Below are positions 1 to 7,597 of a stretch of 64,000 nt of DNA, in pieces. Position 1 is the first letter of the stretch, and every line of letters starts with the position of its first letter. A model generated the notes under the pieces. The model made no database searches, had not been told where the DNA came from, and was given only the letters and a program-made list of their open reading frames with translations. A program made the position numbers and the translations under genes. This DNA is from JABCPE02 sp963530895 (GTDB lineage Bacteria; Bacteroidota; Bacteroidia; Flavobacteriales; Weeksellaceae), in assembly GCA_963530895.1 (NCBI GenBank), contig CAUSFO010000001.1, positions 1 to 64,000 on the forward strand, given 5' to 3'.

Positions 1-25
1 AATCATTATTCGGAACTTTATAACT

Positions 26-385
26 ATGAAAAAAATCTTTGTAATGGTTCTTTTTCTGGCGTTATTTTCTTGTAATAATTCTGCCGAAAAGCCCAAAAAC
101 CTCATCAGTAAGGAAAAACTATCAGAAGTTATAGCAGATTTTGCCATCTATGAACAGGCCTATGTGATTCAGCCCAAAATGGACTTGGAAGATGCCAATC
201 TTTTTGTTTTGAAAAAGCATAATATCTCGGCTCGTGATTTTAAGGATAGTTATAATTATTATATCCTTGACTCCAAAAGTCTGAATGAAATATACGATAA
301 TGCTAAAAAAATAATTTTGGAGAAAGATCCAAAAATGAATGAATATTTAAAGAAAAATAAATTCGAAAATAAACCTGAACAATAA
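26..385 (+). CDS. DUF4296 family lipoprotein
   Basis: Small predicted lipoprotein of 119 residues. The first 16 residues form a lipoprotein signal (basic MKK, hydrophobic stretch, lipobox LFSC with Cys16). The mature part has the short helical layout of DUF4296, a Bacteroidota family of unknown function: an early stretch around residues 29-48 (KEKLSEVIADFAIYEQAY) and a lysine-rich C-terminus. Members often lie near tRNA-modification or cell-envelope genes, and here tgt starts 11 nt downstream, so the two are probably co-transcribed. Family assignment rests on recognising the pattern; the biochemical role is unknown. Confidence 0.75.
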   Translation: MKKIFVMVLFLALFSCNNSAEKPKNLISKEKLSEVIADFAIYEQAYVIQPKMDLEDANLFVLKKHNISARDFKDSYNYYILDSKSLNEIYDNAKKIILEKDPKMNEYLKKNKFENKPEQ

Positions 386-396
386 AATATTGCTCT

Positions 397-1530
397 ATGA
401 AAAATTTTTTTGAAGTTGAAAAAAATACCACTGGAAAAGCCCGCGCAGGGAAAATAACCACAGACCACGGAGAAATACAAACTCCTATTTTCATGCCTGT
501 GGGAACGGTAGCAAGCGTAAAAACTGTACATCAGCGCGAACTAAAAGAAGATATAAAAGCCCAAATCATCTTAGGAAACACCTACCATCTGTATCTGCGC
601 CCAGGAATGGAGATTATGCAGAAAGCAGGCGGACTGCATCAGTTCATGAATTGGGACAGACCTATTCTTACCGACAGCGGCGGTTATCAGGTTTTTTCTC
701 TGGCTGCAAGCAGAAAAATGACCGAAGAAGGAGTAAAATTCAAATCCCATATAGATGGAAGCTATCATTTTATCTCTCCTGAAAAATCAATGGAAATCCA
801 GCGACAAATAGGAGCAGATATTTTCATGGCTTTTGATGAATGTACTCCTTACCCATGTGAATACAACCAAGCCAAAGAATCCATGGAGCTTACGCACCGC
901 TGGCTGAAAAGATGTATTGACTGGACCACTGCAAATAAAGAACTCTATGGACATCTGCAGAATTTATTCCCGATTGTTCAAGGTTCTGTCTATCACGACC
1001 TTAGAAAAATTTCTGCGGAGGTCATCTCGGAAGCAGGAGCAGCAGGAAACGCCATCGGTGGGCTTTCTGTAGGAGAACCCGAGGAAATAATGTACGAAAT
1101 TACAGACATCGTTACAGATATTCTCCCAAAAGAAAAACCACGATACCTAATGGGCGTTGGGACGCCTTGGAATATCCTAGAAAGCATCGGGCTGGGAATT
1201 GATATGATGGATTGCGTAATGCCGACACGAAACGCCAGAAACGCTATGCTTTTCACTTGGAATGGCGTGATGAACATGAAAAACCAAAAATGGAAAGATG
1301 ATTTTTCGCCGCTGGATGAATTTGGGACAAGTTTCGTCGATAGAGAATACAGCAAGGCCTATGTAAGACATCTTTTCGTAGCGAAAGAATATTTAGCCAA
1401 ACAGATTGCTTCCATTCACAACTTGGCATTTTATTTAGATTTGGTAAGAACCGCTAGAGAGCATATTCTTGCTGGAGATTTTTATGAATGGAAAGACCAA
1501 ATCATACCTCAGCTGAAGCAAAGATTGTAA
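397..1530 (+). CDS. tgt: Queuine tRNA-ribosyltransferase
   Basis: Exchanges the wobble guanine-34 of GUN-anticodon tRNAs (Asp, Asn, His, Tyr) for the queuosine precursor preQ1. At 377 residues it has normal length. Visible signatures are TDSGGYQVFSL (residues 92-102, catalytic Asp93), FDECTPYP (148-155), VQGSVY near 195-200, MGVGTP (253-258) and GIDMMDCVMPTRNAR (268-282) with the likely nucleophile Asp270. The usual zinc-ligand motif CxCxxC expected about 40 residues later is absent: the equivalent stretch (residues 310-320) reads FGTSFVDREYS. The enzyme is otherwise intact, so this is probably a lineage variant. It sits directly after the DUF4296 lipoprotein gene. No clear terminator follows. 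Confidence 0.95.
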   Translation: MKNFFEVEKNTTGKARAGKITTDHGEIQTPIFMPVGTVASVKTVHQRELKEDIKAQIILGNTYHLYLRPGMEIMQKAGGLHQFMNWDRPILTDSGGYQVFSLAASRKMTEEGVKFKSHIDGSYHFISPEKSMEIQRQIGADIFMAFDECTPYPCEYNQAKESMELTHRWLKRCIDWTTANKELYGHLQNLFPIVQGSVYHDLRKISAEVISEAGAAGNAIGGLSVGEPEEIMYEITDIVTDILPKEKPRYLMGVGTPWNILESIGLGIDMMDCVMPTRNARNAMLFTWNGVMNMKNQKWKDDFSPLDEFGTSFVDREYSKAYVRHLFVAKEYLAKQIASIHNLAFYLDLVRTAREHILAGDFYEWKDQIIPQLKQRL

Positions 1531-1640
1531 TTTTTAAATTTCAATTAAACAAATTTCCTTTATTTATGCTATTTATTTGTTATTAGGGAGGTCTTTTTTA
1601 AACTATAATTAAATAAATTTAGCTGTTTAAAAAAATTTGT

Positions 1641-1659
1641 TATATTTGCTGACAAATAT
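1641..1659 (+). promoter_or_regulatory. Promoter -7 box overlapped by a 7+4+7 dyad
   Basis: TATATTTG at 1641-1648 matches the Bacteroidota -7 box TAnnTTTG and lies 20 nt before the start of the Crp/Fnr-type gene. It is overlapped by the perfect inverted repeat ATATTTG-CTGA-CAAATAT (1642-1659). Five-base cores around a 4-bp spacer are the geometry of FNR-type operators, so this may be an autoregulatory site. No clear -33 box is visible. Confidence 0.5.
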
Positions 1660-1668
1660 CATATAATT

Positions 1669-2385
1669 ATGCTGATAGAACATCACATTGAGATTGAACA
1701 TAATTTTCAGAATATTTTCTGTGAAAAGTCTTTTGAGGAATGTCTTTCAGAGGAGGATTTCCAGAGATACTTAGATGAAAAGAAAGTTATCTCTATTCCA
1801 AAAGGCAAGTTAGTTTTCGCTGAAGGTGAGATGCCAAAGGGTGTTTTTTTCATACAAAAAGGCGCGATAAAACTCTATAAAATGGGGTTTAATAAAAAAC
1901 AGCAGATTCTGCGCTTCGCGAAGGAAGGTGACCTCATTGGTTATCGTTCGTTACTTTCAGAAGAGGAATTTGGTGCTTCAGCAGAAGCGATGTCTCCTGT
2001 GCAGGTGACTTTCGTTTCTGGAGAAATTTTTCATAAGCTACTTATGTCTAATCCAAAGTTGTCTTATGCCATGCTTCAGAAAATTTCTTGTGAATTAGGA
2101 GAGTATTCTAATACGATCACACTCCTTGCACAGAAAACAGTACGAGAAAGACTGGCTGAGATACTTCTTTTATTAGAACTTAAACTAGGAACTGATCCAG
2201 AAGGTTTTATAAAAATTTCTTTAACAAGAGAAGAAATATCTAACCTGATAGGAACCGCTACAGAAAGTGCCATCAGACTTATCTCTGAGTTTAAAACTGA
2301 CCAGCTGATAGAGGTTGAAGGAAGAAATATAAAAATACTAGACCATAACAGATTGAGAAAACTGGGTCATGTAGATTACAATTAA
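1669..2385 (+). CDS. Crp/Fnr family transcriptional regulator
   Basis: Predicted DNA-binding regulator of 238 residues. The N-terminal half is a cyclic-nucleotide-binding-like beta-roll (around residues 25-145, with GKLVFAEGEMPKGVFFIQKGAIKLYK in shorter pieces). A dimerisation helix follows near 145-165. The C-terminal winged helix-turn-helix (about 180-235) contains LTREEISNLIGTATESAIRLIS, which fits the Crp-type recognition helix. No FNR-type cluster of four cysteines is present (cysteines near 19, 25 and 141 only), so an oxygen-sensing iron-sulfur cluster is unlikely; the effector is unknown. It is monocistronic: own -7 box upstream and a hairpin terminator directly after. A dyad over its promoter suggests autoregulation. 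Confidence 0.85.
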   Translation: MLIEHHIEIEHNFQNIFCEKSFEECLSEEDFQRYLDEKKVISIPKGKLVFAEGEMPKGVFFIQKGAIKLYKMGFNKKQQILRFAKEGDLIGYRSLLSEEEFGASAEAMSPVQVTFVSGEIFHKLLMSNPKLSYAMLQKISCELGEYSNTITLLAQKTVRERLAEILLLLELKLGTDPEGFIKISLTREEISNLIGTATESAIRLISEFKTDQLIEVEGRNIKILDHNRLRKLGHVDYN

Positions 2386-2394
2386 AATTTTCAT

Positions 2395-2419
2395 AAAATA
2401 GGCTAATGCCTATTTTTTT
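2395..2419 (+). terminator. Rho-independent terminator after the Crp/Fnr-type gene
   Basis: Stem AAATAGGC / GCCTATTT with a TAAT loop, followed by a run of T. It ends just before the panB promoter region. Confidence 0.75.
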
Positions 2420-2422
2420 ATG

Positions 2423-2430
2423 TATTTTTG
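2423..2430 (+). promoter_or_regulatory. Candidate -7 box of panB
   Basis: TATTTTTG fits TAnnTTTG and lies 25 nt upstream of the panB start, directly after the preceding terminator. A TTG -33 element is not evident. Confidence 0.4.
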
Positions 2431-2455
2431 TCTATACATTTAAAAAATAAAAACT

Positions 2456-3271
2456 ATGTCTATACATTCTGAAATAAAAAAGATAACCACAGAAACCATC
2501 CGAAAGATGAAACAGGATGGCGAGAAAATATCCATGCTCACAGCTTATGACTTTACAACAGCCAGAATGCTGGATGCTGGCGGGATAGACACTATTTTGG
2601 TGGGTGATTCTGCTGCCAATGTAATGGCTGGATATGACACCACCCTGCCTATTACCCTTGACCACATGATTTATCATGCACAAAGTGTGGTGAGAGGAAT
2701 AAAAAGAGCTTTGGTGGTTGTGGATTTGCCTTTTGGTTCTTACCAATGTAATCCGGACAAAGCCCTAGATTCTGCCATCAGAATCATGAAAGAAACAGGA
2801 GCAAGCGCCATCAAACTAGAAGGCGGAAACGAGGTAGCTGACTCTATCAAAAAAATCGTGAATGCAGGAATTCCTGTGATGGGTCACCTTGGACTTACTC
2901 CACAGAGTATCAATCAGTTCGGAAGTTATAAACTCAGAGCTAAAGAAGATGCCGAAGCCCAAAAACTAATCGAAGATGCTAAATTATTAGAAAGTTTAGG
3001 TTGTTTTTCTTTAGTTTTAGAGAAAATCCCTAGCCAGTTAGCTAAACAAGTTACAGATAGCATTTCCATTCCTACTATCGGTATCGGAGCGGGTGTTCAC
3101 TGCGATGGGCAGGTATTGGTTTATCAAGATATGGTGGGAATGAATGAAGGTTTCAAACCTAAATTTTTAAGAAAATATCTTGACCTTTATTCCGAAATCA
3201 CCTCGGCTGTGGGACAATTTGTAAAAGATGTGAAAGAACAAAACTTCCCTAATGAAAATGAAAGCTACTAA
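2456..3271 (+). CDS. panB: 3-methyl-2-oxobutanoate hydroxymethyltransferase
   Basis: Ketopantoate hydroxymethyltransferase: transfers a one-carbon unit from 5,10-methylenetetrahydrofolate to 2-oxoisovalerate, the first committed step of pantothenate and coenzyme A synthesis. At 271 residues it has typical length. Recognisable motifs are MLTAYDFTTARMLD (about residues 27-40), ILVGDSAANVMAGYDTT (47-63, metal-binding Asp in GDS), VVVDLPFGSY (92-101), IKLEGG (118-123) and GHLGLTPQS (142-150). It overlaps the following outer-membrane protein gene by 20 nt, implying translational coupling, though the two functions have no obvious link. Confidence 0.95.
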   Translation: MSIHSEIKKITTETIRKMKQDGEKISMLTAYDFTTARMLDAGGIDTILVGDSAANVMAGYDTTLPITLDHMIYHAQSVVRGIKRALVVVDLPFGSYQCNPDKALDSAIRIMKETGASAIKLEGGNEVADSIKKIVNAGIPVMGHLGLTPQSINQFGSYKLRAKEDAEAQKLIEDAKLLESLGCFSLVLEKIPSQLAKQVTDSISIPTIGIGAGVHCDGQVLVYQDMVGMNEGFKPKFLRKYLDLYSEITSAVGQFVKDVKEQNFPNENESY

Positions 3272-3782
3272 ATCCATATTAAAAAGCAAATGGAGTCTGT
3301 TCCTTGCTTTTTTATTCAGCTCCTCACTTGCCCATGCTCAGAACACTTCATATACGATGATTAGTGCGGGATACGCTTACCAAAATCAAAGTTTTGGAGA
3401 AATAGGCGGGAAACTATTCATTGCCCAAAAGGACACTGATAATGTAGCATTTCGTGTCGGAGCATCTGCTCTGATGGGAGCGACAAATGGTAAATTTGCG
3501 ATAATGCCAAAAGTCCAAGGAGATATTTTATTCAATCCTAGAAAAGAGGTCTATGTCGCTCATGCCTATTACTACATGGCTGGTGTGGAGGCTACTACTA
3601 AGTATTTTGCGCCTTATTTGGGGATAAGTTTACTCGGTTTATTTGATATTACTGGCGGATATGCTTTTTCTTATCCGAACCAAACACTTCATGGAAAAGA
3701 ATTAAAGGGATTTCGTTTAGGAGTTACTTTTAATATCCCAACAGAGCCTTTCAAGAACTCAAACAGCAAATCTAAAGGTTAA
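3252..3782 (+). CDS. Predicted outer-membrane beta-barrel protein, unknown role
   Basis: 176-residue secreted protein. After a lysine-rich start there is a hydrophobic signal segment (about residues 14-28) ending SLAHAQ, a normal signal peptidase I site. The remainder is rich in alternating hydrophobic and aromatic residues with glycine turns (MISAGYAYQNQSFG, FRVGASALMGA, FRLGVTFNIP), as in small outer-membrane beta-barrels. The last strand-like segment is followed by a polar Ser/Lys/Asn tail. It begins inside the 3' end of panB (20-nt overlap). I do not recognise a specific family. Confidence 0.65.
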   Translation: MKMKATKSILKSKWSLFLAFLFSSSLAHAQNTSYTMISAGYAYQNQSFGEIGGKLFIAQKDTDNVAFRVGASALMGATNGKFAIMPKVQGDILFNPRKEVYVAHAYYYMAGVEATTKYFAPYLGISLLGLFDITGGYAFSYPNQTLHGKELKGFRLGVTFNIPTEPFKNSNSKSKG

Positions 3783-3797
3783 TTTTCTAGTAAAAAA

Positions 3798-3829
3798 TTT
3801 GCTTTTCTAGTGTATTTTTATTTACTTTG
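3798..3829 (+). promoter_or_regulatory. Candidate promoter for the ECF sigma factor gene
   Basis: TTTG at 3798-3801, then 20 nt, then TTACTTTG at 3822-3829, which is one mismatch from TAnnTTTG. It would give a leader of about 100 nt before the start at 3936. Confidence 0.35.
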
Positions 3830-3935
3830 TAATATAGTTTATTAAAAATTCTAAAATACATGAGGTAAAATTCTACATTTTCAATAATTGATATAATGGG
3901 AGAGGATTTGTCTTCTCTGTAAAAAATGTAGCGTT

Positions 3936-4523
3936 ATGAAAATATCTGACAGTTGCCTCATATCACAATATCAAAAAGGTGATGAACAGGCTTTAGAAAA
4001 GTTAATTCAGAAACACCAGCAGGACTTATTTTCTTTCATTTTTTATAAAGTGAAAGATGAGGATCTAGCCAATGATTTTTTCCAAGATACTTTTATAAAA
4101 ATCATTATCAAACTAAAAGAAGGGAAATACACAGAGGAAGACAAATTCATCCTCTGGGCTAAAAGAATCGCTTCTAATCTTATCATAGACCATTTCCGTG
4201 CAAAATCTAGACATATCACTGTGTCTGAGACATCCTACATGGATGATGAATTTTCTATTTTTGACACCATTAAGGAAACGGATTTCAATGTTGAGGAACA
4301 GCTGATCCTCAGCCAGATTCATGAGGATTTAAAAAATATCATCGTATTTCTTCCTGAAAACCAGCAGGAAATCATCAAAATGCGTTTCTATGATGAACTG
4401 ACATTCAAAGAGATAGCAGAACTGACAAATACAAGCATCAATACTACTCTCGGCAGAATGCGCTACGCCCTGATGAACATTAGAAAAATAATTACAGAAA
4501 ATAAAATTGTTTTAACATCATAA
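3936..4523 (+). CDS. RNA polymerase sigma factor, sigma-70 (ECF-type)
   Basis: 195-residue sigma factor with the ECF two-domain layout. Region 2 covers about residues 8-85: KLIQKHQQDLFSFIFYKV, then DLANDFFQDTFIKII (core binding) and FILWAKRIASNLIIDHFRAKSR (region 2.3-2.4, promoter opening and -10 recognition). Region 4 covers about 130-185: LPENQQEIIKMRFYDELTFKEIAELTN followed by the helix SINTTLGRMRYAL. No anti-sigma gene lies next to it; the only downstream product is a 44-residue peptide. The regulon cannot be read from the sequence. Confidence 0.9.
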   Translation: MKISDSCLISQYQKGDEQALEKLIQKHQQDLFSFIFYKVKDEDLANDFFQDTFIKIIIKLKEGKYTEEDKFILWAKRIASNLIIDHFRAKSRHITVSETSYMDDEFSIFDTIKETDFNVEEQLILSQIHEDLKNIIVFLPENQQEIIKMRFYDELTFKEIAELTNTSINTTLGRMRYALMNIRKIITENKIVLTS

Positions 4524-4572
4524 TAATTAACAGTTTTTTTTCGTTCGAGAAATAAAAGTAAATATCTCACCT

Positions 4573-4707
4573 ATGAAAAAAAACTACAATTTTGCTAAAA
4601 TTGTACTTATGCCCAAAAAGAAAACTATCGATTTTATTCTAAATTTTTCTAAAAGCATCAGTGCAATTAGTTTAAACAAGATGGATTTTATTGCCTTCAA
4701 AAATTAA
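4573..4707 (+). CDS. Small 44-residue ORF behind the sigma factor gene
   Basis: ATG at 4573 opens a 44-codon frame ending TAA at 4705-4707. It starts 49 nt after the sigma factor gene and stops 2 nt before a strong terminator, so it fills the transcript exactly. The peptide is basic and ends DFIAFKN; its middle KKKTIDFILNFSKSIS is an amphipathic-looking segment. An internal ATG at 4609 would give a 32-residue form beginning MPKKKT. Short flavobacterial peptides with a KKxTIDFILxFSKS-like core are familiar to me, but I cannot confirm that with a search. Function unknown. Confidence 0.5.
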   Translation: MKKNYNFAKIVLMPKKKTIDFILNFSKSISAISLNKMDFIAFKN

Positions 4708-4709
4708 CA

Positions 4710-4735
4710 AAAAACTCCTTTTAAAAGGAGTTTTT
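4710..4735. terminator. Bidirectional terminator between the small ORF and GH3
   Basis: Perfect palindrome: AAAAACTCC and GGAGTTTTT arms around TTTTAAAA. It serves the + strand sigma-factor transcript and overlaps the stop codon of the minus-strand GH3 gene. Confidence 0.85.
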
Positions 4736-6251
4736 ATTTTTTATTCTCTTCTAAAAGAGGTTCTATGTATTGTCTGTCATTGCTGAGGCGCGGGACTTTA
4801 TTCTGTCCGCCCAGCTTCCCGCGAGATGCCATCCAGTCATAGAAAAGATTAGTTCTCGCTTTATGGATAATCGGCGGTTTCAGGGTCATGTTATTGTATC
4901 TTTTTGCCTCATAATCAGAGTTTAAGGATTTCAGCGTTTCATCAAAAATTTCAGAAAAACGCCCAAAATCATTCGGCTCTGTGGAAAACTCTATCATCCA
5001 TTCGTGGCTGCCAGATTCGCCATCTTTCATATAGACTGGCGCACCTGTGTAATCCGTGATTTTCGCATTGGTTTCTTGGCAAGCCTTAGAGAGGGCTGTT
5101 TCCACATTGTCTATCATCAGTTCTTCGCCAAATGCATTGATATAATGTTTTGTTCTTCCCGAAATTTTAAACCTAAACGGCTTCAAATCTGTGAATCTTA
5201 TCGTGTCGCCTATCAGATAGCGCCAAAGCCCTCCATTAGTAGTGATAACGACTGCGTAATTTTTCCCTAATTCTACATTTTCCAGCGAAATAGCTTTTGC
5301 ACTTTCTGTCCCAAAAGTATCCATCGGGATAAATTCATAGAAAATTCCATAATCCAGCATGAGGAGCATTTCATCGCTGCCAAATCGGTCTTGAATTCCG
5401 AAAAATCCTTCCGAGGCATTATAAATTTCATAATAACGGATATCCTTGCCTATCAACTGTTTATATTGCTCTCTATACGGCACAAAACTAATTCCGCCAT
5501 GGAAAAACACTTCCAGATTTGGCCAAACTTCAGAAATAGATTTCTTCCCTGTATCTTTCAGAACCCTTTGCAGAAGCACCATCATCCAGCTGGGAACTCC
5601 TGTGAGGCTTCCTACATCTTTATTTTTTACTTCTGAAACTATGGCTTTTAGTTTGGTTTCCCATTCGGACATGAGGGAAACTTCTCTGCTCGGCGTGGTG
5701 GTTCTCTCTACCCAAAAAGGCAGATTTTCTATCAAAATCGCTGATAAATCGCCGAATTTTGTTCCAAAACTTTCATAAAGCTCGGCACTTCCGCCTAATC
5801 TTAAATTTTTAAATTTAAATAAATTACTGTCTCTGTGATTGTTAATATAAATCGCCAAAAGGTCTTTCCCTGCCTTATAGTGGCAGTTTTGGAGGCTTTC
5901 ATCCGAAATTGGGATGAATTTGCTCTTCGCATTGGTCGTTCCAGATGATTTCGCGAAATGTTTTATTTTCCCAGGCCAAAAAACATCAGGATTTCCCTGC
6001 CTTGCTTTCTCTATAAAAGGTTCAAAATCCTCGTATGACACGATAGGAACCTGCTTATTGAAATCCTCATAAGACCTAATTTCTTCAAAGTGATGAAGTT
6101 TTCCATATTCCGTATTTTTCGCTTGGGAAAGCAGAGAAAACAAAACTCTCTGCTGAGTCTCGATAGGATGCTCGATAAACTGGTTGATTCCTTCCATTCT
6201 TCTGAGAATGAAAAGATTGAATATTTTATTTAAAATAGAATTAAATGCCAT
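4734..6251 (-). CDS. GH3-type acyl-adenylating enzyme family protein
   Basis: 505-residue member of the GH3 auxin-responsive-promoter family, a branch of the ANL adenylating superfamily that in plants conjugates acyl acids to amino acids. Bacteroidota commonly carry one copy with no established substrate. Seen here are the nucleotide-binding motif SSGTTNAKSKFIP (about residues 125-137), the YNASEGFFG segment (about 278-286) and the later motif TNGGLWRYLIGDTIRF (about 336-351) with the conserved Asp. It is cytoplasmic, with no signal peptide. TACCTTTG lies only 5 nt before the ATG, so its message may be leaderless. truA ends 36 nt upstream on the same strand. Confidence 0.85.
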   Translation of the reverse strand: MAFNSILNKIFNLFILRRMEGINQFIEHPIETQQRVLFSLLSQAKNTEYGKLHHFEEIRSYEDFNKQVPIVSYEDFEPFIEKARQGNPDVFWPGKIKHFAKSSGTTNAKSKFIPISDESLQNCHYKAGKDLLAIYINNHRDSNLFKFKNLRLGGSAELYESFGTKFGDLSAILIENLPFWVERTTTPSREVSLMSEWETKLKAIVSEVKNKDVGSLTGVPSWMMVLLQRVLKDTGKKSISEVWPNLEVFFHGGISFVPYREQYKQLIGKDIRYYEIYNASEGFFGIQDRFGSDEMLLMLDYGIFYEFIPMDTFGTESAKAISLENVELGKNYAVVITTNGGLWRYLIGDTIRFTDLKPFRFKISGRTKHYINAFGEELMIDNVETALSKACQETNAKITDYTGAPVYMKDGESGSHEWMIEFSTEPNDFGRFSEIFDETLKSLNSDYEAKRYNNMTLKPPIIHKARTNLFYDWMASRGKLGGQNKVPRLSNDRQYIEPLLEENKK

Positions 6252-6256
6252 AGTGA

Positions 6257-6264
6257 CAAAGGTA
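6257..6264 (-). promoter_or_regulatory. -7 box immediately before the GH3 start codon
   Basis: TACCTTTG on the minus strand, 5 nt before the ATG at 6251. This spacing would put the transcription start at or next to the ATG. No -33 box is visible at the normal distance. Confidence 0.4.
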
Positions 6265-6286
6265 AGAATATTTTAAAATTTCTGCC

Positions 6287-7027
6287 CTATTTATCCGTTT
6301 CTTTATATCCCACATCTACAAGATAGAGCCCGTGTGCGGGAGCAGAGGCGCCTGCTTTATTGCGGTATTTGGCTTGGATGATGTCATGCAGATCCTCTGG
6401 TTTTATTTTTCCTAAACCTACTTCCACCAATGTTCCCACGATAGCCCTGACCATATTTCTTAAAAAACGATTAGCCGAAATCGTAAAAACAAGGCTGCTG
6501 CCTTTTTGGTTCCATTGGGCGTAATAAATTTTACAATTATTCGTTTTTACATCCGTATGTAATTTAGAAAAACTGGTAAAATCTTCGTATTCAAAGAGGA
6601 TTTTACAGGCTTCGTTCATTTTTTCTACATCTAATTTTTGTCTCCACATCTGCCATGAAAAAGCCTCTGTGAAAGGGTCTTTTTCTAATGAAATATGATA
6701 TTCATAAGTTCTATAAACAGCGCTAAATCTCGCGTGCATCTCTTCCTCAACCTGAAAAATTCTCTTAATAGCAATGCTTGGCGGAAGAAAAGCATTCAGT
6801 CTCTTTACTAAATCCTCGCTGATAGGCTGCTGCGTATCAAAGTGGGCAAATATCTTTCGTGCATGTACGCCCGTATCGGTGCGACCTGCGCCTATGGTTT
6901 TTATATCTTCTCTCAGCAGGGTAGAGAGGGCTTTTTCCAAGACTTCCTGCACGGATATTTGTTTCGGCTGTATCTGATAGCCAAAAAAATGAGCTCCGTT
7001 GTAGGAAAATTCTATAAAATACCGCAT
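6287..7027 (-). CDS. truA: tRNA pseudouridine synthase A
   Basis: Converts uridines 38-40 in the tRNA anticodon arm to pseudouridine. From the chosen start (ATG at 7027, MRYFIEFSYNGAHFFGYQ) the protein is about 246 residues, normal for TruA. The frame is open for 47 further codons upstream, but those residues do not resemble TruA and overlap the divergent phosphoesterase gene, so I reject the longer form. The catalytic motif GAGRTDTGVHA (about residues 48-58) contains the nucleophilic Asp, and the C-terminal half has FLRNMVRAIVGTLVEVG. Its promoter region is shared divergently with the gene starting at 7099. Confidence 0.95.
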   Translation of the reverse strand: MRYFIEFSYNGAHFFGYQIQPKQISVQEVLEKALSTLLREDIKTIGAGRTDTGVHARKIFAHFDTQQPISEDLVKRLNAFLPPSIAIKRIFQVEEEMHARFSAVYRTYEYHISLEKDPFTEAFSWQMWRQKLDVEKMNEACKILFEYEDFTSFSKLHTDVKTNNCKIYYAQWNQKGSSLVFTISANRFLRNMVRAIVGTLVEVGLGKIKPEDLHDIIQAKYRNKAGASAPAHGLYLVDVGYKETDK

Positions 7028-7066
7028 AATTTGCAATTTAAGACTGCAAAAATCGTAAATTTCTAT

Positions 7067-7074
7067 TACATTTG
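7067..7074 (+). promoter_or_regulatory. Candidate -7 box for the phosphoesterase gene
   Basis: TACATTTG matches TAnnTTTG and lies 24 nt before the ATG at 7099, in the 71-nt divergent region shared with truA. Confidence 0.45.
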
Positions 7075-7098
7075 CCTTGTTTTGGTGGTCATTTAGCA

Positions 7099-7593
7099 AT
7101 GAAAAAAATATTACTTCTCTCGGACACGCATTCTTATATGGATAATCGCATTTTGGAATACGCCTCACAGGCGGATGAGATCTGGCATGCGGGAGATTTT
7201 GGAAATCAGGAAGTAATAGACAGCCTCAGCGCCGTAAAGCCTCTGAAAGGTGTCTTTGGGAATATAGATGATGCAGGAATACGGAAACAATTTCCTGAAA
7301 TACTGAGATTTACCTGCGAGGAAGTGGAAGTTATGATAACGCACATCGGCGGCTATCCAAAAAAATACGCTCCCAGCATCAAAGCGGAACTACTCCAGCG
7401 CCCGCCAAAACTCTTTATCTCTGGGCATTCTCATATTTTGAAAGTTATGTTTGACCAAGATTTGGGACTACTGCACCTCAACCCTGGCGCGTGTGGAAAT
7501 GTGGGCTGGCACAAGGTGAGAACGATGATGAGATTCGTGATAGATGGGCAGGAGATAAAAGATTTGGAAGTAATAGAACTCGGCACAAGATAA
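7099..7593 (+). CDS. YfcE-like calcineurin metallophosphoesterase
   Basis: 164-residue metal-dependent phosphoesterase of the YfcE/MJ0936 type. Metal-ligand motifs are in the expected order: LSDTHSY near residue 8 (Asp, His), GDFGN near 33 (Asp), GNIDD near 56 (Asn/Asp), ITHIGGYP near 84 (His), and SGHSHI (about 110-115, two His). The substrate of chromosomal homologues is not settled; phosphodiesterase activity is usual. I chose the ATG at 7099 because MKKILLLSDTH begins at the first beta strand; the nine extra upstream codons overlap the promoter. The Smr gene follows 4 nt later in the same operon. Confidence 0.85.
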   Translation: MKKILLLSDTHSYMDNRILEYASQADEIWHAGDFGNQEVIDSLSAVKPLKGVFGNIDDAGIRKQFPEILRFTCEEVEVMITHIGGYPKKYAPSIKAELLQRPPKLFISGHSHILKVMFDQDLGLLHLNPGACGNVGWHKVRTMMRFVIDGQEIKDLEVIELGTR

Positions 7594-7597
7594 AAAT

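Noticed and set aside
7028..7168. 47-codon upstream extension of truA
   Set aside because: It overlaps the divergent phosphoesterase gene and its promoter; TruA homologues start at the MRYF position.
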